Notes: generated from the letters alone by a model not told the origin. A stretch of 64,000 nt of DNA from Parapedobacter defluvii (GCF_014642075.1 NZ_BMIK01000001.1:687915-751914), one strand, 5' to 3'. Numbered from the stretch's first letter, positions 1 to 10,400 are shown. Made by a program: numbers and translations.

Positions 1-1
1 C

Positions 2-3000
2 AGTGAAGTATCACCGGGGCCGCTCGCTAAACTCGTCATCCTGACGCAACCAAGTGCGACGGCCAACAGCGGCGAAGCATTCGGACAGCAACCGACAATA
101 GAACTTCAGGATGCTTTTGGGAATCCGGCAACCGCTCAGGGCAGTTCAAGAACAATATTGAGTGCTACAGTCTCGTCGGGTAACGGTAGCTTAATCGGGA
201 TGGCTGCAGTAAGGCTGACTGGCACCACAGAGCGTTGGAGTTTCGCAGATTTGGGAATCATGGGTGAAGCAGGCACCTATGAGTTGGAATTTAGTCTGAC
301 AACGCAGCCTGTGGATTATGGTGTCTTACCAATAAAGTCCGATGCAATTGTTTTGTCTGCAGGTGCCCCGGACGCATCCGCTACAACTGCAGTGGTTGCA
401 TCAGGCACAGCGGGTGAGCCGACCACCATTACCATTACGGTGCGCGACAGCGAAGGCAATCCGATTAGTGGGGTACCGCTCGGCGATTTTGAAATCACCA
501 CAGGCGGTGCAAACAGCGGTGCTATAATGGGAGACATCGATGACAATGGCGACGGCACCTATACCGTCACTTATGTGCCGACAATCGCTGGCACGGATAA
601 CATCACTATTACATTGGGTGGTAATGAAATTGGAGACAGTCCGTACACGTCCGACGTGTCCTTCGGCGCACTTGCAGAATTGATACTTGTAGGGGACGAT
701 ACTGACCTCGCGTCTGGAGGCACCCGCAGTGTGACCGTGACATTGAAAGACGCCTATGGAAATACCATTACTTCCGGTGTTGAAAGCACGGTGGAAGTTA
801 TCTTTATGCAACAAGGGGGCCAGGGATCGATAACCGGACTCTCAACGGTCGATGCGGCGAATGGCGTTGCTGAAATCACACTTACCGGCGAAAAAGCTGG
901 AACGGTAATTCTAATAGCCGGCACAACTGTGCCGACATTGGAGTCCAACACACTTACCTTCGATGTAACGGTAAATAAATCAGCCTTGCAGACTGCGGTT
1001 AATGAAGCCAATGGATTGACGGAAACAGATTATGCGCCAACCAATTGGAAGATTCTGGAAGCGGTACGTGCAATAGCGGAGGAAGTTTTGGCCAATGATC
1101 ATGCTACACAACAGGAAATAGACGATGCTTTGGTAGCTCTTCAAAATGCGCTGGCGGGGCTGACAGTCGACAAGGCCGGTTTGCAGTCGGCGATCGGAGA
1201 AGCCGAAGGCTTGACCGAGAGCGATTATTCGCCGGAGAGCTGGTCTGCCTTGCAGGGTGCGCTTGAAGCTGCCCAGGCAGTATACGATGACCCAGATGCG
1301 ACCCAATCAGAAATAGATGCCGCCGAACAGGCACTTCGCGACGCGATGGGTAACCTGACGGTTGACAAAACGGCACTTCAAAACACTGTAAATGAGGCTA
1401 ATGACTTGAATGAGGTGGATTATACACCCGAAAGTTGGGAGAACCTACAAGGAGCAATTGCAGAAGCTAAAACGGTACTGGATAATCCAAATGCCACGCA
1501 GGCCGAAGTGGACGAAGCGTTAGAAAATTTGAATAAAGCGTTAGCGGCTCTCTCAGCAGGAAACGTCCTGACGGCTCCTACTGCTGTCGAAGCACAGGCT
1601 GGAGACAAACGTGTGCAGCTCACCTGGGTAGCTCCAGAAAATACCAAAGGTGCACCGATAACCGATTACATCATTCAGTATACCACAGATAACGGTGCAA
1701 CGTGGCATACTATTGAGGATGGTATTTCTACGGATATCGAAGCAGTGCTAACAGGCCTTATGAACAACATACCGTATCGCTTCCGCGTGGCGGCGCAAAA
1801 TGCGGCCGGTACGGGCGCATTTAGTGCCGCCACGTCCGCAGTGGTGCCGTCGGCACCAGTACCGGATCAGTCGGGCGAACTGCCTGCCTTGCAACCAGGT
1901 GAAGCGATCGTCATCGTGGATGGTAAACCGAAACCGGTAACATTGGAGGTCATGGATAACAGTTATTTACGCCTTAGCGGCGATGGCTTTTCAATGGATA
2001 TGGCTTCCATCGGCATCAATGACCAAATCATCCCCATCACGGATGTCGAAGCGGTCATTCGCATCATCCGTGGCCAAGGAGCTTCGGTACAGGTAAAAGG
2101 ATATGGCTTTGAACCGGGTACGGTGATTACGCTTTATATCTTCTCTGATCCGCAAATGCTTGGGCATATTCCCGTACAGGCCGATGGTACATTCAACGGT
2201 ACGCTGCCGATTCCGGCCAACCTTGAACTGGGCCGTCATACCTTGCAGGCCAACGGTGTGGTGCGGAATACAAAAGAAGAACGCTCGGTATCTGTTGGTG
2301 TATGGGTTGTCGAAGAGTTGACACAGCAGATTACATTTGGCGCGTTGCCGGAAAAAACATACGGCGAAGCAGCATTTGCACTGCAGGCGACGTCAGACAG
2401 TGGATTACCGGTATCTTATCGAATTACGGATATGCAAGGCAACGCTACGGGTATTGCTACCATCGTCAATGGTAATCAGGTCCGCATCAACGGAGCGGGT
2501 TCTGTGCGGATAGTTGCTTCTCAACCTGGTTCTGGATATTATGCTGCTGCTGAAGATGTGGTGCAAACATTGGTTATCAAGCCAGCAAACTTGATCGTTG
2601 CTGCGTTACCCGCGAGCCGGCCATATGGCGAAGTCAACCCTGTATTTGAACTCCGGTATACCGGATTCGTAAATGGCGATACCCAAGCGGCGTTGGATAA
2701 CGTGCCGGTGGCTACCACTGTGGCTAACGCCGACAGTGACATAGGAGAGTACACCATTACCGTTGGCGGTGGCTCATCGTCAGATTATGTGTTTAATTAC
2801 ACGAATTCCATTCTTACCATCCTTCGGGCGCATCAGGAGATCCGGTTCAATCAAGATACCGAGGTTGACCGTAATGCCGGAAGTATACAGTTGGATGTAA
2901 GCAGCAGCAGCGGCCTGCCTGTTACTTTATCGCTTGATGACGAACAAGTAGCTGTTCTGAATGGACATACGCTCGACGTATTGCGATTGGGTACTGTGAC

Positions 3001-3373
3001 GATTACCGCCACACAAGAAGGTAATTTGAATTACTTCCCGGCAGAACCTGTGAGTATAACCATCCGGGTAACGGATGACAGCGACTTCCCCGTGAAGGTC
3101 CATAAAGCCGTATCGCCAAATGGTGATGGCATCAATGAGTTTCTAATGATAGAAGGGATCCGGGATTATCCAGAAAACCGGGTAACCATCATCAATAAAA
3201 ACGGCACCGTGCTATACGAGATCTCGGGATACGACAATGGAACCAGGGCTTTCCGCGGTATATCTACAGGACAGCTGCAATTACCGGCGGGCACGTATTT
3301 CTATATCGTCGAAATCAAGGATAACGATGGTAGATTGCGTGCACAGAAGGGGTATTTCGTGATGAGATATTAA
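2..3373 (+). CDS. T9SS-secreted multidomain adhesin, 5'-truncated
   Basis: The frame is open to the left edge, so the gene begins outside the window. The apparent TTG start at 158 is only an internal codon. Numbering from 158, the protein has two Ig-like/invasin-type domains (about 70-165 and 170-265), three 65-residue FIVAR-type helical repeats (273-466), one fibronectin III domain (about 471-566), MBG-like beta domains (about 723-970), and a C-terminal domain (about 977-1071) opening with AVSPNGDGINE. That opening is the signature of the CHU_C / gliding-motility type B sorting domain used by the type IX secretion system. I infer a large cell-surface or secreted adhesin. The next gene on the same strand encodes a PorP/SprF protein, the usual partner of such cargo. 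The ligand cannot be told from the sequence. Confidence 0.85.
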   Translation, partial: SEVSPGPLAKLVILTQPSATANSGEAFGQQPTIELQDAFGNPATAQGSSRTILSATVSSGNGSLIGMAAVRLTGTTERWSFADLGIMGEAGTYELEFSLTTQPVDYGVLPIKSDAIVLSAGAPDASATTAVVASGTAGEPTTITITVRDSEGNPISGVPLGDFEITTGGANSGAIMGDIDDNGDGTYTVTYVPTIAGTDNITITLGGNEIGDSPYTSDVSFGALAELILVGDDTDLASGGTRSVTVTLKDAYGNTITSGVESTVEVIFMQQGGQGSITGLSTVDAANGVAEITLTGEKAGTVILIAGTTVPTLESNTLTFDVTVNKSALQTAVNEANGLTETDYAPTNWKILEAVRAIAEEVLANDHATQQEIDDALVALQNALAGLTVDKAGLQSAIGEAEGLTESDYSPESWSALQGALEAAQAVYDDPDATQSEIDAAEQALRDAMGNLTVDKTALQNTVNEANDLNEVDYTPESWENLQGAIAEAKTVLDNPNATQAEVDEALENLNKALAALSAGNVLTAPTAVEAQAGDKRVQLTWVAPENTKGAPITDYIIQYTTDNGATWHTIEDGISTDIEAVLTGLMNNIPYRFRVAAQNAAGTGAFSAATSAVVPSAPVPDQSGELPALQPGEAIVIVDGKPKPVTLEVMDNSYLRLSGDGFSMDMASIGINDQIIPITDVEAVIRIIRGQGASVQVKGYGFEPGTVITLYIFSDPQMLGHIPVQADGTFNGTLPIPANLELGRHTLQANGVVRNTKEERSVSVGVWVVEELTQQITFGALPEKTYGEAAFALQATSDSGLPVSYRITDMQGNATGIATIVNGNQVRINGAGSVRIVASQPGSGYYAAAEDVVQTLVIKPANLIVAALPASRPYGEVNPVFELRYTGFVNGDTQAALDNVPVATTVANADSDIGEYTITVGGGSSSDYVFNYTNSILTILRAHQEIRFNQDTEVDRNAGSIQLDVSSSSGLPVTLSLDDEQVAVLNGHTLDVLRLGTVTITATQEGNLNYFPAEPVSITIRVTDDSDFPVKVHKAVSPNGDGINEFLMIEGIRDYPENRVTIINKNGTVLYEISGYDNGTRAFRGISTGQLQLPAGTYFYIVEIKDNDGRLRAQKGYFVMRY
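974..1552 (+). repeat. Three in-phase FIVAR-type repeats in the adhesin gene
   Basis: Three consecutive units start at 974, 1169 and 1364. The first two are exactly 195 nt (65 codons) long and the third ends slightly earlier. Each carries the same plan: a K-x-x-L-Q start, an E-A-x-x-L segment, a T/S-x-x-D-Y turn, a W, an A-T-Q turn and a final helix ending A-L. The protein repeat is clear, while DNA identity is only moderate, so the units are old rather than recently amplified. FIVAR modules are common in cell-wall and surface adhesins. Confidence 0.85.
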
Positions 3374-3439
3374 AAGTGGTCAGCAGTTGACGAATGTAAG
3401 TTGAAAAATAGAAAATTAAAGATAATGAAACCATCATGA

Positions 3440-3469
3440 TTTATTCAATCGCACACGGGAATGAATAAA
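3440..3469. other. Inverted repeat between adhesin and PorP genes
   Basis: TTTATTCA at 3440-3447 pairs with TGAATAAA at 3462-3469 across a 14-nt loop. It lies in the 137-bp gap between the two plus-strand genes. It could be a weak terminator or processing site. It is AT-rich and has no T-run, so no function is certain. Confidence 0.35.
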
Positions 3470-3510
3470 TCTGATAGCTTCATCACCGTTAAAAAACAAA
3501 TTATATACAG

Positions 3511-4404
3511 ATGAAAAAAGTATTCATGGTACTGGCAGTTTGCGCTTGGGCAATAGATGTTGCTGCTCAGCAACCCCTAACGCACACGCAGCACGGCCAG
3601 TTGCGCACCGTATTGAACCCAGCAGCGAGCCTGCTTGCGGAGGGCGGAGAAGTGAGTGTGATCGGCCGGCGGCAGTGGGCAGGGATGGAAGGGGCTCCTA
3701 CGGTGTTCTGGGGGAGTGGCCACGTAGGATTCAAAGACCTCGGCGCAACGGCGGGGCTCATTGTCAGACACGAGAGTTTGGCGGTTGAGAAGCTTTCAGA
3801 AGCCAGTGCCTTTTTCGCAAAGAGTGTGCGAATCTCGCAGTCGGAATGGGTGGGTTTGTCGCTTAACGCTGGTGTCGGTTACCTTGATGGTCGTTTCTCA
3901 CAATTGGATCCCCAAGACCCTGCATTCCGGGAGGACGTACGGGAAACAGATGCCCTGGTGGGATTCGGAGTGATGCTGTACCGGCCGGGCCGTTACTATG
4001 TGGGGCTGTCGCTTCCGCGACTGATGTTGGGGAATTTGGGGGTGGAACGAGACAGCCGTTACAACTTCCGGAACATTTACCACTTGACAGCAGGTGCGTT
4101 GTTTGCCCTCGGAACGGACTTCCACTTCCGTCCGAGTGTGTTGGTGACGTACTCGGAAAGCCTCAGGCCGCAGGCAGAAGCCTCGGCGCTGGTGTTTATC
4201 AAGGAAGTATTCGGCATCGGAGCGAATGTTCGGAGTTATGGAGAGGTTGCCGCCATGGCACAGTTTAACTTTGGGAGCTTTGGGTTGGGCTACAGCTACC
4301 AGTTCAACCCCGGCAACGAGGCGCTAAACCGGCGTATCAGTAACACTAGCCATGAGATTGGCCTGAATTACCGCTTTGGTGGTGCAGGGCTGGGAATGCT
4401 ATAA
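3511..4404 (+). CDS. PorP/SprF family type IX secretion membrane protein
   Basis: The 297-residue protein has an N-terminal signal peptide (cleavage probably after VAAQ) and the PorP/SprF pattern: an early LNPA segment, a conserved RRQW motif near residue 53, then alternating beta-strands typical of an outer-membrane barrel. Family knowledge: PorP/SprF proteins work with CHU_C-type cargo of the type IX secretion system, helping attach or secrete it at the outer membrane. It lies 137 bp downstream of a gene for exactly such a cargo, so the two probably form a dedicated pair. Its 3' end overlaps the convergent cupin gene by 6 bp. Length is normal for the family. Confidence 0.9.
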   Translation: MKKVFMVLAVCAWAIDVAAQQPLTHTQHGQLRTVLNPAASLLAEGGEVSVIGRRQWAGMEGAPTVFWGSGHVGFKDLGATAGLIVRHESLAVEKLSEASAFFAKSVRISQSEWVGLSLNAGVGYLDGRFSQLDPQDPAFREDVRETDALVGFGVMLYRPGRYYVGLSLPRLMLGNLGVERDSRYNFRNIYHLTAGALFALGTDFHFRPSVLVTYSESLRPQAEASALVFIKEVFGIGANVRSYGEVAAMAQFNFGSFGLGYSYQFNPGNEALNRRISNTSHEIGLNYRFGGAGLGML

Positions 4405-5259
4405 CGATAGGCGCTGGGTCCGCTTATAGGCCCATCGCTCTTTGTAGTCTAGCCACTTCTGGCCCCGTATTTTTCGCATGGTATTATCGACAAGTCGCAT
4501 GAAAAACACGTTGTACAGCATGTTTGCGAAACGTTTGGGCGTTCGTGGTAATGCGCGCAACGTCATCGAAAAGCCGCCATCTAGGTATGTGATGTAATGC
4601 CACCAGCCACTGGGCATATAGAGTGCATCACCATGTTTCATGTACACCTCATATCCCTTCGCGTGTCTGAGTGCCGGGAAACGCTCGAAATCGGGGTTGT
4701 CCATGTCAATTTTGTCAATATTGTGAATAGAAAACGGCACCTTGTATAAATGCGTACTTTGGTCAGGTCCAAAAAGTACCACCCGTTTATTCCCTTCGAA
4801 ATGAATATGCAGGTTGTCCGGCAAATCGATGTCATAATGTGCAAAAACCTTGGAAAGGCCACCGCCAAAGAACAACGCAGGCAATCGTTTGAAAAACTTC
4901 AGACCGATGTCGGGATATTCAAAGTCTTCCAGCAATTGCGGGCAGTGGTCTTTCAACGTATAGAAAAAGATCCGAAGATCGGTAGGTTGTGTTTTTAACA
5001 GATCAATGTAATCGCCGAACCGCATGGTGGTTACCGGTGCGTACACACTTTCTTTCCCCTGAGCGGGTTTGTTGTCGTAGAGCGGTACCGTTTGGTCGCC
5101 CGCCAATGCTTTGATGTGATCGAACGTCCATTTGCTATTCCAGGCATTCGTCAAGTTTTTGATCAGAACCGGTCGTTGGGGGCGATAATACCGACGGATA
5201 AATTCAGTTTTGGAGATCGGCTGTATGCGTTCGAGTGGTTCCAGATTAAACGTTGCCAT
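4399..5259 (-). CDS. JmjC/cupin-like domain protein
   Basis: The 286-residue protein has no signal peptide. It carries a JmjC-type double-stranded beta-helix with a likely Fe(II) triad: His141 and Asp143 (HYD) and a distal His221 (SGWWHY). The P-S-G-W-W-H segment is characteristic of cupin_8 / FIH-like 2-oxoglutarate oxygenases. It is the last gene of the minus-strand array and overlaps the upstream FAD oxidoreductase gene by 14 bp, so it is probably co-transcribed with the flexirubin genes. The substrate is unknown. It could hydroxylate a protein or the pigment ring or chain. ATG start at 5257-5259. Confidence 0.8.
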   Translation of the reverse strand: MATFNLEPLERIQPISKTEFIRRYYRPQRPVLIKNLTNAWNSKWTFDHIKALAGDQTVPLYDNKPAQGKESVYAPVTTMRFGDYIDLLKTQPTDLRIFFYTLKDHCPQLLEDFEYPDIGLKFFKRLPALFFGGGLSKVFAHYDIDLPDNLHIHFEGNKRVVLFGPDQSTHLYKVPFSIHNIDKIDMDNPDFERFPALRHAKGYEVYMKHGDALYMPSGWWHYITYLDGGFSMTLRALPRTPKRFANMLYNVFFMRLVDNTMRKIRGQKWLDYKERWAYKRTQRLSL

Positions 5260-6805
5260 ATGCTTTGACAGTTAGCGATTCTAGTTTGTTAGCCCGATTG
5301 ATTTTTGCTAAGAGGTGCGATTTGCCAATCAATTCCGCACAGGTCAACACTGCGCCGATGGTAACACCCAAGATACCATGCATATTCACACTCTGGCCGG
5401 TGAGCAATAGATTCTTAATCTTGGTGCGTGTTGGCAGGTAGTTTTTCAATGGGTGATTGGCATCTTTAACAAATCCGTACATACCGCCAGTCTCACTGCC
5501 GATGTAATCGCGGTACGTCAGCGGGGTGGATACATAGGTGGCTCGGATATGCTTCCGGAGGTTTGGAAATTTTTTCTCCAATTCATTCAGCATGATTTCT
5601 GTTTTCTCCTGCTTAAATCGCTCATAATCGCTGCCACGGTTACCCGTTTCAGCCACGGTATTATGTGTATGTGCCCATTGTTTTACCTCGTCGTAACGCA
5701 TATAGGTGAATACCGTCATGGCTTCTGCCCATTCATCCTGATCTTGTTTTACATTCATCGATACCATATAGCCCATTGGCCAGTCCTCGGGGCGGTAATG
5801 GACGTTATTCCATACGCTTGCCTCATCCCGGAAATGATAATAATTTTTATTGAGGTAAGGTACGCGTTTTGGGCTTAGCACGATATACAGACTGAACGAG
5901 GAGATGGTGTGTTCGGCTTTTCGGATATGGTTTGCATACGATTTGCGTATCGGATAGTTACCGATTAAGTCTAATGTCCTCTTGGGGTCTATATTTGCAA
6001 TAAATGTTTTCGCTCGGTAGGTTTTTGCATCCGCAGTGGATACGGATTGGAGCAAGCCGTTTTCTATGTTGAACTTGACTACCTCTTTGTATTTCAGTGA
6101 TTTTCCGCCATGTTTGTGAAGTTCCCGTATGAGGAGCTTGGCCAGTTGTCCCCCTCCGTTTACGCATCGCCAGGCACTTTCGATGTATGAATTGATGGAT
6201 AGCGCATGGACATAAAATGGTGTCTTATCTTCGATACCCGCATACAGTAGGTTTGTGCCGGCTAGTACGGCCCGAAGTTTGGGATTAGATGTACAGTCAT
6301 TGATCACATCGCTTACTTTCAGACCTAAGGTTTCTTCATTCAGCTGATACGTTTCTTCCGCGTTTAAGCGGTATAAGGGGAAGCTTTGACAGACTTCTTT
6401 CATTTTGGCATAAAACCGTTTGATACCCTCCCGCTCATCCGGAAAGTGCCGACTGAGCTGTTCCACAAAATTGGCTCCTCCCTGTGCATACGGATATTCA
6501 ATGGGATCATTATCAAAGGTAACCCGATCGAATCCGTCCTGATCCATTCGTTTGAGACGCAGTTTTTCAGCGATACCTAGGTAGTGAAAATATTGGTAAA
6601 GATTCTGCCCTTTTTCCAGACCGCCGATGTAATGCACTCCTGTATCAAAAATACACCGATCGCGCACGAAAGTCTGCAGGTTACCTCCGTATTGGTTGTT
6701 CTTCTCCAATACCAATACATTTAGTCCCTCTTTGGCAAGGATAGTTGCGCAGACCAAGCCCCCCAAGCCACTTCCGATGACGATGATATCAAATGATTCA
6801 TGCAT
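5246..6805 (-). CDS. Phytoene desaturase/CrtISO-like FAD oxidoreductase
   Basis: The 519-residue protein begins with a Rossmann dinucleotide motif (VIGSGLGGLVCA, residues 10-21) and a downstream E-K-x-x-x-x-G-G-N motif, as in carotenoid desaturases, CrtISO-type isomerases and retinol saturases. A C-terminal FAD segment (LLLTGQSVNMHGILG) completes the family pattern. In this context it is more likely to act on the polyene of a flexirubin (desaturation, saturation or isomerisation) than on a carotenoid, since no phytoene synthase is visible. It overlaps the downstream cupin gene by 14 bp. Its upstream side is a 615-bp gene-free stretch, and a TATCTTTA box lies 7 nt before the ATG, so it may start its own transcript. 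Confidence 0.85.
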   Translation of the reverse strand: MHESFDIIVIGSGLGGLVCATILAKEGLNVLVLEKNNQYGGNLQTFVRDRCIFDTGVHYIGGLEKGQNLYQYFHYLGIAEKLRLKRMDQDGFDRVTFDNDPIEYPYAQGGANFVEQLSRHFPDEREGIKRFYAKMKEVCQSFPLYRLNAEETYQLNEETLGLKVSDVINDCTSNPKLRAVLAGTNLLYAGIEDKTPFYVHALSINSYIESAWRCVNGGGQLAKLLIRELHKHGGKSLKYKEVVKFNIENGLLQSVSTADAKTYRAKTFIANIDPKRTLDLIGNYPIRKSYANHIRKAEHTISSFSLYIVLSPKRVPYLNKNYYHFRDEASVWNNVHYRPEDWPMGYMVSMNVKQDQDEWAEAMTVFTYMRYDEVKQWAHTHNTVAETGNRGSDYERFKQEKTEIMLNELEKKFPNLRKHIRATYVSTPLTYRDYIGSETGGMYGFVKDANHPLKNYLPTRTKIKNLLLTGQSVNMHGILGVTIGAVLTCAELIGKSHLLAKINRANKLESLTVKAYGNV

Positions 6806-6812
6806 GTTGGCG

Positions 6813-6820
6813 TAAAGATA
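6813..6820 (-). promoter_or_regulatory. Possible -7 box before the FAD oxidoreductase
   Basis: On the minus strand this reads TATCTTTA, one base from the Bacteroidota -7 consensus TAnnTTTG, and ends 7 nt before the ATG. No clear TTG -33 element is seen at the usual distance. If it is used, the mRNA would be leaderless or nearly so. Confidence 0.3.
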
Positions 6821-6839
6821 AAATAAAGTATTTTGGATA

Positions 6840-7400
6840 AAGAAAAGGAAGGTTTAATTTGTGTGCGCTAGCCGCGCTGGCTCCTGTCGTGAAGGCGACT
6901 TCCTTTTCTCGCCCTCCGCCGGGCAGGCTTTATTTTTTGCCCTCGCCGGGCGGGCCTTCATTTTGCCTTGATGCAAAACGAAGCAAAAGATCAAGGCTTT
7001 GAAGCCTCGGTCGCAGGCTGATTGCAAAGCATTCATAGCGCGGATTGCAGCCGCTGTGCTTCCCCAATCCGCTTGTTTGCTGCCGATACGGTCGTTCCCG
7101 CACATGCTTTTCGGCTCCCTGCTTCCCGATTCTTCAAGGCCGGTCTCCCTCCGAACGTCCGTTCCGTGCGTCTATCCGTACTAACTCACCGTATCGCTTT
7201 TTATGCCACATGGGAGATTCTGCGGGATGCAGTGGGATGCACTACCAGCCGTAGCAGGAGCTCCAAGTGGCGAGTTTTTGGATACTTTTTGCGGTCAAAA
7301 AGTATCACGCCCGGCCGGCATGGAGGCCAAAGAGCCCTGTCGCGGCGAACGACGGAAAGCCCTGCGTGCAAAGGCAAAAAGAAAAGCCTCGTGCATCGCA
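6840..7400. repeat. Gene-free GC-rich island, dispersed-repeat-like
   Basis: The 615 bp between the FAD oxidoreductase and the MMPL fusion gene holds no convincing gene. Its content is repetitive. Two near-copies of a GCCCTC(C)GCCGGGC module followed by a T-run lie at 6911-6938 and 6939-6967. An inverted repeat GCCTTGAT/ATCAAGGC lies at 6965-6972 and 6990-6997, and a perfect 11-bp hairpin lies at 7281-7306. Base composition differs from the flanking genes, and short ORFs run in several frames without codon structure. It resembles dispersed intergenic elements I recall from sphingobacterial genomes (memory, unchecked). A structured RNA or a decayed mobile element is the alternative. Confidence 0.5.
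7281..7306. other. Perfect 11-bp hairpin in the gene-free island
   Basis: GATACTTTTTG at 7281-7291 and CAAAAAGTATC at 7296-7306 are exact reverse complements around a 4-nt loop, CGGT. Either strand would form a strong hairpin. It lies about 115 bp beyond the stop codon of the MMPL fusion gene (minus strand), so it could be a bidirectional terminator or part of the dispersed element. Confidence 0.5.
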
Positions 7401-7420
7401 ACCATTAAATTAACCTTCCT

Positions 7421-10400
7421 TTATTTCCGATATCCGACGAAACAACCTCTTTCAAAAGCCAACTGAAAGCCAAGCATCAGCAACGAAGTTCCCGTTTCGG
7501 GCTTTACATCTCCAACCACAACCCAGGTAGCAGTTCTCGCATGCGGCATCCAGTCAACAGATGCTGGTTCAGACACCATCAGTACATCGTGTCCCGACAG
7601 CGGAGGGATGTCCGTCACAAACTGCAGTGCGTACCGATTTACGGTATAGGTATGCTGGGCTGCGCGAATTTTTTCCGCATCGGCATCCCAGGCAGTAATC
7701 CTGCGCTCTGCACTGTCGTAAACCAATAAAAAATCTAACACACCGTAGCCGCATCCCAAATGCAGAAAGCGTCCCTTGAGGGGAAGCTGACGCATCAACT
7801 GGTGATAACTGTCTTTGTAAGCATTGAAGGTGGCTTTAACGGTGCGCTGAATATGTCGTGGTTTATAAACAAAGTTGAAATAGAGTTTCTTTCTAAAGTA
7901 GTTGGCCGGCTCGTGCTCGTTGCGCAGTGCCCGGAATTCTGCTTTGAAGTAGGACGATATACGTTTCGTCCGTTCGGCATAGCCTTGGCCAAATGAGGAG
8001 TCGTCGTGTCTGATTCTGGGCAGGAACTTCATCGTGATTGGTCCGGGCTTGAGCATGTTGTCATTTTTAGGAAGCGCATGTACATTGCCATGCACCAGGA
8101 GCGGCAGGATATCCAGTTTGAGTTGTTCTGCTAGGTAAAAAGCACCTTTGTGAAATCGCTGGATGGTGGTGGTCGTCGAACGTGTACCCTCGGGGAAAAT
8201 AATGATGGAATATCCCTGTTTGACCTTTTTGCGGATTTTCTCCAGGCTACCGGGTTCATTTTCGGAAGCCGGAGGGGCGCCCACCATCCGCATGGCGCGG
8301 CCAAAGAAAGGCGAGCGGAACTGCCGGTCGTTCATCATGAAGATTTGTTTGGGATGCAAGAGTCCCACCGTTGGTGTATCCAAAATTGACGTATGGTTGG
8401 CAATCAAAATGACGGGCGGATCATAATTAGCAGGTGAGCGGCCGATCACGTGCATGCGGACACCCGGTGTGCGGTACATAAGGTTGTGGAAAAACAGCTG
8501 CAAGGCACGATGGAAAACGGCAAACTTCTTCTTCCTGCTGAGCGGCACCACCGCAATGAACAGTTGTGCTAGCAGGCTCAATACCAACCCGCCGAGAAAA
8601 AAATAGCCGAAAGTTAGACCCGTGAGAATCAGGTTGACGATGCGCCAGGGCGTATTTCCCCGCTCCTGGGGTTTTGTCAGGAAGATGCGGAAAAGCCAGG
8701 GCTGCAAGGAAAACGACATCAATACCACCACCAACAAACCGATCAGTGGAATCACGGAGATGGATCGGATGGCTGGATGTTTGGCAAAGACGAGTATCCC
8801 GAAACAAAGCAGGGTGGCAAGGGCAGACATGACAACCCCGGCTTTGTACGCCGCCATATCGCGGCTGCCGTAGGTATATTCTTCCAATAGCCCTTTCGTG
8901 ACAAAAATGGAATAGTCGACCCCCAATCCGAAAATCAATGTGGTGATAATGATATTGAATGCATTGAATTGAACACCAAAGGCACCCATGAGGCCCAGCG
9001 TAACCAACCACCCTAGGAAAATAGGAATATTGGTAAGCAGGGTGATTTCCAGGCTGCCGAAGAATAGAAAAGTGACCACAAAGACGGCAATGGACCCAAT
9101 AAAAAACAGCGTGTTAAAATCGGCTTCTAAATTGCCAAGTAATTTTTCCTGCAAATGTTTCCGATCGATGGCCAGGATACCGGCCTCTTCATCCGCCAAC
9201 GACTGGATGGCCGCTGTGGCATTGGTATCATTAATCTTTACGACGCTGGTGATGGTTGTCAGCTTCTCGCGAGTGGCTACAAACTCTTCGAGGAATAGCT
9301 CATTCAGCAACCTCTGTCCGGCGGTATCTAAGGGAGAAAACGTACGGGATAGCGTTTCAAAGAATGGTTGAAACGTGGTTTCCTTAAAACCGACATTGTG
9401 ACCCTCGGTAAGTAGCTGCTGGATCAACCGCTCCTTTTTATTGCCCGACCAAAACTGGTTCCATCGGTCGATTCGTTCCTGTTGTTGCACGGCAGACAGC
9501 GCGACGCCTCCCGCCGACTGGAAAGTTTGTATGTTTCCCTGCTCCTCCTGATGCTCCAACTGACGATACAGACGGGCATTCCGGTCGGCAGCTTCGTCAT
9601 ACGTGCTGCCATAGGAGACCAGGTAGATGGATTTTGCTGAGTAATTTGCCAGTGTGTCAAGCCGTCGTTCGGCCAACTTAAGGTGCTCCGGCTCGTAGTT
9701 CAACGCCGCAAGGTCATCGTTGAAACCGACCCGCTGATACGTGAAAAGGCTCGCGATGGTGAGTAGGATACCTATACCGAGTATCCATTTGTTCCGACTG
9801 AAGTCGTATTGGGCAATGGCATCGATGAATGTATTTTGCCGTACGGAAACACGTTGGGTAGGTGCATAAACCTGCGGGATGAAGATCAACGAAAAGACGG
9901 CCGCACCCAACACGCTCACGGCGGAAAAAATGCCCAGATCTCTCAGTACGTCGGAATGCAGGAATACCAGGCAGAGAAAGTCGACCGCGGTAAAAACGGC
10001 ACACATCAATAGCGGCTTTGCAGTGCTCTCAAACAACTTCCGGATATCCCCGGTGCCACGGTAATGCGTAAGGATGTGGATGGAATAGTCAAGTGTGAGC
10101 CCCAGCAGTACCGATCCGATGCCAATTGATATGGCAGAAATGGTGCCTCTCAGCCAGTACAGTACGGCGATTCCGAGAAGGCTTCCGAAGATTGCAGGAA
10201 AAAGGACGATCAATGGAATGGTGACACGGCGGTAAAAATAGATAAAGAGGGCAACGAGTAAGACCAATGCGATGGATAGCGTGAGTTGTATATCCCGTTT
10301 TATCTGCCGGGCGTTGGCCACTGCAACGGCTGTGGCACCAACGTATTCGGCATGGGCGCGCCCGTTAAACTGTGCGTTAAGCTGTTGGATGGTTTGGTCG

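Noticed and set aside
974-1552. The regular 195-bp units as a CRISPR or satellite array
   Set aside because: They are in frame, protein-coding, and diverged at the DNA level, with no short identical repeats or spacers.
5246-6805. The desaturase-like protein as part of a carotenoid pathway
   Set aside because: No phytoene synthase, lycopene cyclase or prenyl synthase is visible, and all neighbours fit flexirubin synthesis.
7022-7408. A 128-codon plus-strand frame and several smaller ones in the gene-free island
   Set aside because: They overlap each other in different frames, are rich in Arg/Ser/Pro with no recognisable domain, and cover repeat modules and hairpins. Nothing suggests translation.
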